NCBI GenBank assembly: GCA_003446015.1
Contig: DMBU01000125.1
Span: 14,844-78,843, forward strand
Reading direction: 5' to 3'
Length of the DNA: 64,000 nt
Source of the DNA: Bacteroidales bacterium
GTDB taxonomy: Bacteria; Bacteroidota; Bacteroidia; Bacteroidales; UBA12077
The first letter of the stretch is position 1. Every line of letters starts with the position of its first letter. The notes beneath the pieces were generated by a model that ran no database searches, had not been told where the DNA came from, and was given only the letters and a program-made list of their open reading frames with translations. Of the stretch, positions 1 through 7,368 are shown one piece after another. The translations under genes and the position numbers were made by a program.

Positions 1-1613
1 CTGACACATTAACTTCAAAATCTATAAATCTTTATTATCCCGGTGATAAAACCATCTTTTTAAGTTTTTATTACCAGCCAGGAGGTTTAGGCGACTCTCC
101 CGAAACCAAGGATTCGTTAATACTTGAGTTTTTATCCAATGACACCATTTGGCAAAAACGATGGCATGTTGTTTTTAAAGAAACTGATTCCGTTTTAACC
201 GAGAAACATTTTTATGAAGATACTACTATAAAAACAGTCAAAGGAGATACAATTACAAAACTAAAGCACACATTTCAACGCGTTATTATTCCCGTAAGCG
301 AAGAGCAATATTTAGATAGCAATTTTCAGTTTAGATTTAGAAACTATGCAAGTATAACTACCAGCACCAGTAATGAAAGCAAAGCAAGTAATGCCGATCA
401 TTGGAATATTGATTATTTAATTTTAAATAAAGACCGAAATATAAATGATACTATTGGATTTGATCTTGCTATGTGCAAGCCGATGAATTCACTTTTAAAA
501 ACATACGAATCAATCCCATACCCTCATTTGGAAAGAGCATTTTCTTTTGAGATGGAAGACTCTATTGAAGTAACATACAGGAATTTAACCGACACTCTAC
601 AAGCCCCTGAGAAATTTTTTGAAATAGAAGGTTTAATGGGAGTACCTGGAACTGAAAGTTTTGAGGGAGGTGTAATTACTGAAGTAAAACCCATGCTTAC
701 TCAAATATACAGAAAGCCTTTGCCTTATAGTTTCCCAATAAACCGGTCCATAGATTCTGCCATTTTCGAAATACGAGCGTTTTTTGACAATAATTTATCC
801 GAAGATATTCACTTTCGTTGGAATGATACAGCTCGTTTCCGACAAAATTTCTTTAACTATTATGCCTACGATGATGGTACAGCAGAAAATGGATATGGGA
901 TTATTGGCGAAGGAACAGAAAGAGCAATGGTTGCTATGCGTTTTAACTCCTATAAAAAAGATACCCTGAGAGCGATTCAAATCTTTTTCAATCAGGTTGT
1001 ACAAAATGCAAACCAATTCAATTTTAAACTTCATGTTTGGAACGAAACAAATGGTAAACCCGGAAATATAATTTATACTCAAGAGGGATTAAAACCTCAA
1101 AACGAAGAGGAACTAAATAAATTTACCACATATATTTTAGATTCAATTGTTATTCTTGAAAACTCATTTTTCATTGGTTGGCAAAAAGAATTAAGCACAT
1201 CGGAAATGCTCAACGTTGGATTCGATGTTAACAGAATAAATAATGATAAACTTTACTATAATTTTTCAGGGACCTGGGTACGGTCACAATATGAAGGTAC
1301 AATAATGATTCGGCCTGTTTTTGGAAAAGAAATTAATGTTTCAACAGGAACAGAACCTAACCCGAGAAATCAATACTTAGAATATACCATCTATCCAAAC
1401 CCAGCAAATGATGTGGTAAATATTAATATTGATAATAATTTTATAGAAGATTATAGATATACAATATTTGATATTTACGGAAGAGTATATTTAGATGAAA
1501 CCAGTCAACAATCTTCTTTCAATGTATCAAACTTAAACTCAGGAATCTATTTTATTCGCATTTCGGATTCTAAAGGAATAAATACCACTAAAAAGTTCAT
1601 GATTGTTCGTTAA
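1..1613 (+). CDS. T9SS-exported protein, C-terminal part (5' end outside window)
   Basis: The reading frame is open from base 3 to the stop at 1613, so this is the 3' part of a longer gene; the internal Met near 471 is not its start. The last ~75 residues form a type A sorting domain of the type IX secretion system: a YPNPA start, a YTIFDIYGR strand, then LNSGIYFIRI and a KKFMIV end. Such domains are cleaved as the cargo crosses the outer membrane, so the product is secreted or cell-surface attached. The body is rich in Asn, Thr and aromatic residues and I recognise no catalytic domain. The next gene begins 11 bp after the stop, so the two may be co-transcribed. Confidence 0.9.
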   Translation, partial: DTLTSKSINLYYPGDKTIFLSFYYQPGGLGDSPETKDSLILEFLSNDTIWQKRWHVVFKETDSVLTEKHFYEDTTIKTVKGDTITKLKHTFQRVIIPVSEEQYLDSNFQFRFRNYASITTSTSNESKASNADHWNIDYLILNKDRNINDTIGFDLAMCKPMNSLLKTYESIPYPHLERAFSFEMEDSIEVTYRNLTDTLQAPEKFFEIEGLMGVPGTESFEGGVITEVKPMLTQIYRKPLPYSFPINRSIDSAIFEIRAFFDNNLSEDIHFRWNDTARFRQNFFNYYAYDDGTAENGYGIIGEGTERAMVAMRFNSYKKDTLRAIQIFFNQVVQNANQFNFKLHVWNETNGKPGNIIYTQEGLKPQNEEELNKFTTYILDSIVILENSFFIGWQKELSTSEMLNVGFDVNRINNDKLYYNFSGTWVRSQYEGTIMIRPVFGKEINVSTGTEPNPRNQYLEYTIYPNPANDVVNINIDNNFIEDYRYTIFDIYGRVYLDETSQQSSFNVSNLNSGIYFIRISDSKGINTTKKFMIVR

Positions 1614-1624
1614 GCACTAAAGGG

Positions 1625-2668
1625 ATGAAGGAAGAAGATTTTATTGAAACCGAAGAACAAGAGTTATTCGAACATTTTAGATTTGAAGTTGATCCGGGTC
1701 AAAAGCTATTGCGTATTGATAAATTCCTTGTAAACAGAATCGAAAATGCTTCAAGAAGCAAAATTCAAAGCGCTGCTGACGCAGAAAATATTTTGGTAAA
1801 CCAAAAGCCTGTTAAATCAAATTATAAGGTTAAACCAAACGATGTTATTTCAATCGTAATGGCTTATCCTCCTCGCGAGATTGAGTTAATTCCGGAAGAT
1901 ATTCCAATAAATATTGTTTATGAGGATAACGATGTTGTTATCGTAGATAAGGAACCCGGAATTGTTGTTCATCCTTCGTATGGGCATTATACAGGAACAT
2001 TGGTAAATGCAATGATGTATCATCTTAAAGATCTTCCTTTATTTAATACCGGCGAAATGCGACCGGGACTCGTTCATCGTATTGATAAAAACACATCAGG
2101 ACTTTTGGTCCTTGCGAAAACTGAACAAGCCTTAAATAAACTTGCCAAACAGTTTTTCGATAAAACAACTGAAAGAAGATATCATGCACTTGTTTGGGGA
2201 ACATTTGATGAAAAAGAAGGAACAATTACTGGTCATGTTGGTAGAAATATCAGAAACAGGAAAATAATGCAGGTATTCCCTGATGGTTCGCTGGGAAAAC
2301 ATGCCGTTACACATTATAAAGTTTTAGAAGAACTAGGTTATGTTACTTTAGTAGAATGCAAACTTGAAACAGGTCGGACACATCAGATAAGAGTTCATTT
2401 TCAACATATTGGTCATCCTCTTTTTAATGACTTTGAGTACGGTGGAGATCAGATTTTAAAAGGAACCACTTTTACAAAATATAAACAATTCGTTCAGAAC
2501 TGTTTCAATATTTTGCCGCGACAAGCACTCCATGCAAAAACACTTGGGTTTGTACATCCATCAAGCGGTGAGTTTATGCGCTTTGATTCGGAAATTCCGG
2601 ATGACATGGCACAAGTAATTGAGAAATGGAGAAGATATTTAAGTGGAAGAGACGATTTTGAACAATAG
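1625..2668 (+). CDS. RluA/RluD-family 23S rRNA pseudouridine synthase
   Basis: 347 residues. An N-terminal S4 RNA-binding domain (about residues 25-85, beginning LLRIDKFLVNRI) is followed by a pseudouridine synthase domain. The signature HRIDKNTSGLLVLAKT contains the catalytic Asp, and GRTHQIRVH is the second conserved motif. Length and layout fit RluA-family enzymes that convert uridines in large-subunit rRNA to pseudouridine in the cytoplasm. RluD-type activity is the closest guess because an S4 domain is present, but the exact target uridine cannot be read from sequence. No Shine-Dalgarno is seen; the start is the first ATG after the preceding stop. Confidence 0.93.
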   Translation: MKEEDFIETEEQELFEHFRFEVDPGQKLLRIDKFLVNRIENASRSKIQSAADAENILVNQKPVKSNYKVKPNDVISIVMAYPPREIELIPEDIPINIVYEDNDVVIVDKEPGIVVHPSYGHYTGTLVNAMMYHLKDLPLFNTGEMRPGLVHRIDKNTSGLLVLAKTEQALNKLAKQFFDKTTERRYHALVWGTFDEKEGTITGHVGRNIRNRKIMQVFPDGSLGKHAVTHYKVLEELGYVTLVECKLETGRTHQIRVHFQHIGHPLFNDFEYGGDQILKGTTFTKYKQFVQNCFNILPRQALHAKTLGFVHPSSGEFMRFDSEIPDDMAQVIEKWRRYLSGRDDFEQ

Positions 2669-2738
2669 CATCCTCTGAGAAGTTATCTATTTATTTGTAG
2701 ATTTTATTTGTAACTTGTAATCGTAAACAAACTTCATA

Positions 2739-3268
2739 ATGATTTACAGAAAGACATTTTATAATATTACTATTATGCTATTTTCTTTATTTTCATTCTC
2801 ATGTAACACAAATCCTCCATTAAACACAGTATCTCACGTTGACTTAAATAAGTACATGGGAAAGTGGTACGAAATTGCAACTATTACACAATCGTTTCAA
2901 AAAGGATGTCATTGTACAACTGCCGAATATTCACTAATCGACGATAAATATGTAAAAGTGATAAATACCTGTAGAAAAGATTCCACAAATGGTATTATTA
3001 AAAAGATAGAAGGAAAAGCATTTACAACTTCACATCCGGCTAAATTAAAAGTGCAATTTTTCTGGCCCTGAAAGCCAAATACTGGATTATTGATCTTGCA
3101 GATGATTATAGCTATGCTGTTGTTGGCCATCCAAATCGTAAGTATCTATGGATACTTTCACGAACTCCACAATTGGAAGAAATTATATACAACGAAATTA
3201 TAAATCGCTTAAAAAAGCAAGAATATAATACGCAACTTTTAGTCAGAACAAATCAGAACTGCAATTAG
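2739..3268 (+). pseudogene. Lipocalin (Blc-like lipoprotein) interrupted by a 1-base frameshift
   Basis: The first frame (2739-3071) encodes a lipoprotein signal peptide ending FSFSC, then the lipocalin GKWYEIA motif. It stops at TGA 3069-3071 just after VQFFWP. The continuation is in another frame from 3071: KAKYWIIDL, YAVVGHPNRKYLWILSRTP, ending at TAG 3266-3268. Bacterial lipocalins read FFWP-(F/L)-KAKYWIIDL without a break, so one base is missing near 3069. Blc-type lipocalins are outer-membrane lipoproteins that bind fatty acids or lysophospholipids. The two halves look otherwise intact, so this is a very recent mutation or a sequencing error. Confidence 0.85.
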
Positions 3269-3280
3269 AATCTTTTAATA

Positions 3281-4144
3281 ATGATGAAAAAATCATTCTT
3301 CTTAACAATTCTTACCTTCATAATTTTCTTTAATCTAAATTTAAAAGTTTTTTCGCAAACTACAGGGCCCGAATCTGGTACTTTGTTGATTATAGGAGGA
3401 AATGCCAAAGATGATATTTTTATTCCACTGTTTAAACAACTGGCAGGTGGTGATGAGGCAGAAATAGTTATTATACCAACAGCTCTTGACGACGAGAGTC
3501 TTTCCACAGATCCTGATTTTACTAAACTAATAAGCAGATTTGAAAAATATAATTTTAAGAAAATAAGCGTTTTACATACCCGTAATCCGGAAGAAGCACA
3601 ATCTCCTGATTTTGTTGAGCCTTTGCATTCAGCTACAGGGGTTTGGCTTCAGGGTGGTCGCCAATGGCGCTTAGCCGTCTCTTACTTAAACACACTGGTT
3701 CATTTAGAAATATTTGGGGTTCTGCATAGAAATGGTGTAATTGCAGGAACTTCAGCTGGAGCAACTATACAAGGATCATATTTAGCACGTGGAGATACAA
3801 AGTCAAATACAATAATGATGGGTGATCATGAAGAGGGATTCTCATTAATAAAGAATATTGCAATTGATCAACACCTTTTAGCACGTAACAGACAATTTGA
3901 TATGTTCGAGATTATAAACAAACGACCTGATTTACTCGGAATTGGATTAGATGAAAATACCGGAATAATTGTAAGAGGAAACATTTTTGAAGTAGTTGGT
4001 GAACATTACATTGCAATTTACGATAGAAGCAGATGGTCAGAAGAAAGAGATACCATTTATAAATTGCCAAAAAAAAGTACAGAATTTTATTTTCTAAAAG
4101 AAGGTGAAAAATATGATTTGCTTAATCGGAAAATAACTAAATAA
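3281..4144 (+). CDS. Exported cyanophycinase-like peptidase, S51 family
   Basis: 287 residues with a clear signal peptide (about 1-26, ending VFSQ), so periplasmic or secreted. The mature part begins GTLLIIGGNA and contains the nucleophile elbow GTSAGA, the S51 serine motif also found in cyanophycinase and dipeptidase E. A LQGGRQWRLA segment and an LDENTGIIV segment also match this family. It probably cleaves beta-Asp-Arg-type or Asp-X peptides, but the substrate is unproven; no cyanophycin synthetase lies nearby. Two adjacent ATGs (3281, 3284) are equally good starts. Confidence 0.85.
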   Translation: MMKKSFFLTILTFIIFFNLNLKVFSQTTGPESGTLLIIGGNAKDDIFIPLFKQLAGGDEAEIVIIPTALDDESLSTDPDFTKLISRFEKYNFKKISVLHTRNPEEAQSPDFVEPLHSATGVWLQGGRQWRLAVSYLNTLVHLEIFGVLHRNGVIAGTSAGATIQGSYLARGDTKSNTIMMGDHEEGFSLIKNIAIDQHLLARNRQFDMFEIINKRPDLLGIGLDENTGIIVRGNIFEVVGEHYIAIYDRSRWSEERDTIYKLPKKSTEFYFLKEGEKYDLLNRKITK

Positions 4145-4417
4145 TAATCAGAATCCTCTTATTCTTACAAGTATTTTTTCCTTTAAAAAATAGATTATTT
4201 ACGATCTATCCAACCCGTAAAATTCAACTAAGAAAAAAATCCTTCAATTTATCCTTCAAATTAGTTAGTTCATAAATACACATATAAATTTATAGGGCTT
4301 AAATGTCCATTTATCATTAAAATGGCCGCATTCGTCATAAGGTTCAAACAAAATAAAATTTCTGCCGTAACCATGCATAAAGACACTATTCTAGAACGTT
4401 ATTTTAACTATTGAAAA

Positions 4418-4978
4418 ATGACAAATCGAAATTTAAGAAAGTTGGAAGATGAAGTTTGGAAAGAAATTCCATTTGCTGATAAAAAATACGAAGTAAGCAA
4501 TTACGGAAGGGTTAAAAGCTATTGTTATGATAAAACAAATGGAAAAATTCTCAGGCCTGGTTTAACCAAAGGTTTTCATACTGTAACATTTAAAACAAAT
4601 GATAATAAGAAAACATTTCTGGTTCATAAGCTAGTAGCAATTGTTTTTGTTCCAAAAGAAAGCGAAGATCAAACTATTGCAATTCATCTTGACTGGAATA
4701 AGCGAAATAATCATTACAAAAATCTACAGTGGCTTACAAAAGCAGAAGCTTATGCCAGGATTATGCCACGTTTACAAGAAATAAATAAAATAAAAAACAA
4801 AGGGATTATTCGAAACTCCAAACTAAAACCAGATGATGTAAAAGTTTTAAAAGGAATGCTCGAAAAAGGGATCAAACAAAATGTAATAGCTAAGCTATTT
4901 TCAATAAGCGAAATGCAAGTTACCAGAATTAAGAGAGGGGAAAACTGGAGTATGATTAAGGCTCCGGTTGAGAGCTAG
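4418..4978 (+). CDS. NUMOD4 domain protein with degenerate HNH region and C-terminal helix-turn-helix
   Basis: 186 residues. The N-terminus (about 12-60) has the NUMOD4 signature VWKEIPFADKKYEVSNYGRV found in HNH homing endonucleases. It is followed by VHKLVAIVFVP and an HNH-like segment, IHLDWNKRNNHYKNLQW, where the usual N-H-x-D-G-N is altered to I-H-L-D-W-N. The last ~50 residues (KLKPDDVKVLKGMLEKG to the end) look like a DNA-binding helix-turn-helix. There is no intron or intein context; it is a stand-alone gene with its own terminator. A domesticated DNA-binding regulator or an orphan homing endonuclease are both possible. Confidence 0.75.
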   Translation: MTNRNLRKLEDEVWKEIPFADKKYEVSNYGRVKSYCYDKTNGKILRPGLTKGFHTVTFKTNDNKKTFLVHKLVAIVFVPKESEDQTIAIHLDWNKRNNHYKNLQWLTKAEAYARIMPRLQEINKIKNKGIIRNSKLKPDDVKVLKGMLEKGIKQNVIAKLFSISEMQVTRIKRGENWSMIKAPVES

Positions 4979-4994
4979 AACACAACGATTGATG

Positions 4995-5025
4995 AAAACG
5001 CTGTATCACCCGATACAGCGTTTTT
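4995..5025 (+). terminator. Rho-independent terminator of the NUMOD4 gene
   Basis: A perfect 13-bp stem, AAAACGCTGTATC paired with GATACAGCGTTTT, closes a 4-base loop and runs into a T tract, 16 bp after the stop codon. Confidence 0.9.
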
Positions 5026-5129
5026 GCTTTAATTTCAGTATAAAATCCAAAGTTTTGTAATTTAAATTGATTTTGGCAAATTATTTGTATAGCTTACAAT
5101 TGTAATTTTCAAATTTTAAAAAAACAGAT

Positions 5130-5732
5130 ATGAAAAAAATATTTTTACTACTCCTTTTTATGAGTACAGTGGGTTTTATAAGCGCCCAGGAAGAAAACGA
5201 GAACAACATTGAGACCATATTCAAAAAACCTTCAAAAGTTCGCGGTTATATTGGATCTCTAAATAATGTTACAACTCTTAATGGTGAAACTGCATATATG
5301 AGTGGTGTTAATGTAGCAGGTATCTTCAACGATCAATTTATTTTTGGGTTCTACAAACTCGATTTAGAGAACAGCATTTTCTCTAACACCGACAATTATA
5401 TAGGAACAAAAATGAATTTTGATCATAAAGGTTTATGGATAGGATATATTTTTATGCCAAACAGAAAAGTACACTTTAATGCAAATGTGCAGGCTGGTAA
5501 AGGAGAACTTGAAATTTATGACAGTATTCTTGATTCGTGGCTCGAAGATGACTTTGTTTTTGTTGTTATGCCGAGCATTGAGGCAGAATTCAATATTACT
5601 AAATTCTTAAGACTTGGTATTGGTGCAAATTACAGATTTGCCATGGATGTTAATGAATTTAACAATTACAACAACAATGATTTCTCTGATTTTGGAGGAT
5701 TTGTAAGTTTTAAATTCGGTTGGTTTAAATAA
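5130..5732 (+). CDS. Small outer-membrane beta-barrel-like protein of unknown function
   Basis: 200 residues with an N-terminal signal peptide (MKKIFLLLLFMSTVGFISAQ). The mature part has alternating hydrophobic/polar stretches with many Gly and aromatic residues and ends in FVSFKFGWFK, a C-terminal aromatic strand typical of barrels inserted by the BAM machinery. Size fits an 8-strand OprF/OmpW-like barrel, but no family is recognised. It is a single-gene unit between two terminators. Confidence 0.7.
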   Translation: MKKIFLLLLFMSTVGFISAQEENENNIETIFKKPSKVRGYIGSLNNVTTLNGETAYMSGVNVAGIFNDQFIFGFYKLDLENSIFSNTDNYIGTKMNFDHKGLWIGYIFMPNRKVHFNANVQAGKGELEIYDSILDSWLEDDFVFVVMPSIEAEFNITKFLRLGIGANYRFAMDVNEFNNYNNNDFSDFGGFVSFKFGWFK

Positions 5733-5766
5733 ATATTGCAGCAAATATAATGAACCAAAATTGTCA

Positions 5767-5789
5767 GGGAGCTTGAAAAAGCTCCTTTT
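5767..5789 (+). terminator. Rho-independent terminator of the 5130-5732 gene
   Basis: GGAGCTT, loop GAAA, AAGCTCC, followed by TTTT, 35 bp past the stop codon. Confidence 0.85.
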
Positions 5790-6346
5790 CTCAATTATAT
5801 CCTCAATAAAAATAACATTTAAATTCAGTATCTACCTCACCTGTTTAGTTATACGTGATGATTTTCATAGAATTTCACTGCCAACTGCATCCTGCATCTT
5901 TATACTTTTATCTTTTTACCTGCCCGTCCGGTTTACATACCAAATGGCATTGCAGGCACGCTTTTACTTTCATTATATATCTTTTTTTAACCGCTAAGAC
6001 GCTGAGGCGCTAAGAGTACAACGTTTCTTTTCAATATACATACATCTAATTTCTAACTTCATACCTTTTTAATCTTTAAATATTAAATTTCATTTTCTCA
6101 ACCGCTGATAGAACCTTCGGACGCTGTCAGGGTTTCCCTTGCTCCCTCTCCTGTTGCTTACTTGTTTACTTGTATCTTGTATCTTTCTATACCACTAAGT
6201 CTCACTGAGACTTCCTTTTACTTCCAACTGTAAACTGCAAACTGTATCCTGCCTTTTTATACTTAAATCTTTTGTCTTTAGTCTTTACCAAATAAATATT
6301 TCATCTCAATTTGTCACCTTATCACTATAAATCTTATTTTTGATAA
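5790..6346. repeat. Non-coding stretch made of decayed dispersed repeats
   Basis: About 550 bp with no credible gene. It is pyrimidine-rich on the + strand and contains fragments of repeat families. One is TTTACCTGCCCGTCCGGT at 5915-5932, 17/18 identical to 63854-63871. ACCGCTAAGACGCTGAGG lies at 5990-6007 and ACCACTAAGTCTCACTGAGA at 6191-6210, related to CCACTAAAACACTAAGACA on the minus strand at 63955-63973. Two imperfect copies of a CCAACTG...ATCCTGC...TTTATACTT segment start near 5881 and 6225. Confidence 0.6.
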
Positions 6347-6367
6347 ATGTTAAAATCATTTGTCCCT

Positions 6368-7360
6368 ATGAAAAAAAATATAGCCATTGTTGCAGGTGGA
6401 AATTCTTCAGAATATGTTATTTCAATTAATAGCGCAGATCAATTAGCAAGTATCCTTGATAAAGAAAAATATGAGGTTTACACTATCATTGTGAAAGGTA
6501 CTGACTGGGTTGTAAAAAGTGATAGCTTTTGTGATGTCATTGTTAATAAAGACGATTTTAGCTTTTCTTTAAATAATCAAAAAACAAAATTCGACTGTGC
6601 ATTCATTATAATTCATGGAACACCCGGCGAAGATGGTAAGCTTCAGGGTTATTTTGATACTTTAAAAATCCCATATACCAGCTCCAATACCTTAGCTTCT
6701 GCAATTACCTTTAATAAAATTTTTAGTAAAAACTATTTGAAACCCTTTGACATACCATTAGCTAAATTAGTTTCAATAAAAAGAGGAGATGTAGTAGATG
6801 CAGACCAAATAATTAATATTACGGGCCTACCATGCTTTGTTAAACCAAACTGCGCAGGTTCAAGTTTTGGTGTTACTAAAGTAAAAGAAAAAGAAAAACT
6901 TTTTGAAGCTATTGTAGAGGCTTTCAAAGAAGACGATGAAGTAATTATCGAAGAATTTTTGGAAGGTCAAGAGCTTACTTGTGGTTTATTTAAAACAAAA
7001 AGAGAATCATTCATATTTCCTCCTACCGAAATAATAAGTAAAAATGAGTTTTTTGATTTTGAAGCCAAATATACAGCAGGTATGGCTGATGAAATTACTC
7101 CTGCAAATATATCAGAAGAGTTGACCAAAGAGGTTCAGAATTTATCTTCCCAGATTTATGATATTTTTCAATTAAAAGGAATAGTGAGGGTTGATTACAT
7201 TTACTCGAAAGGGAAACTCTATTTTATGGAAGTGAATACCGTTCCCGGAATGAGTGCAGCCAGCATTGTCCCTCAACAAATAAATGCTGCCGGTTATCAC
7301 ATTCGTGATATACTATCAATTATTATCGAAGATTCTCTGGAAAGATTCAATGCCCAATAA
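6368..7360 (+). CDS. ddl: D-alanine--D-alanine ligase
   Basis: 330 residues from the preferred start at 6368 (MKKNIAIVAGG); an upstream in-frame ATG at 6347 would add seven atypical residues. It is an ATP-grasp enzyme that joins two D-Ala for peptidoglycan precursors in the cytoplasm. Visible motifs are the N-terminal GGNSSEYVISI, HGTPGEDGKLQGYFD, the central PCFVKPNCAGSSFGV loop, EEFLEGQELTCG, and the metal/ATP-binding end YFMEVNTVPGMS. The next gene starts 8 bp downstream but is unrelated in function. Confidence 0.95.
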   Translation: MKKNIAIVAGGNSSEYVISINSADQLASILDKEKYEVYTIIVKGTDWVVKSDSFCDVIVNKDDFSFSLNNQKTKFDCAFIIIHGTPGEDGKLQGYFDTLKIPYTSSNTLASAITFNKIFSKNYLKPFDIPLAKLVSIKRGDVVDADQIINITGLPCFVKPNCAGSSFGVTKVKEKEKLFEAIVEAFKEDDEVIIEEFLEGQELTCGLFKTKRESFIFPPTEIISKNEFFDFEAKYTAGMADEITPANISEELTKEVQNLSSQIYDIFQLKGIVRVDYIYSKGKLYFMEVNTVPGMSAASIVPQQINAAGYHIRDILSIIIEDSLERFNAQ

Positions 7361-7368
7361 ACTAAAAA

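Noticed and set aside
5761..5997. 78-codon + strand reading frame after the outer-membrane protein gene
   Set aside because: It begins inside the terminator hairpin at 5767-5789 and crosses decayed repeats; no ATG at the stated start and no family features.
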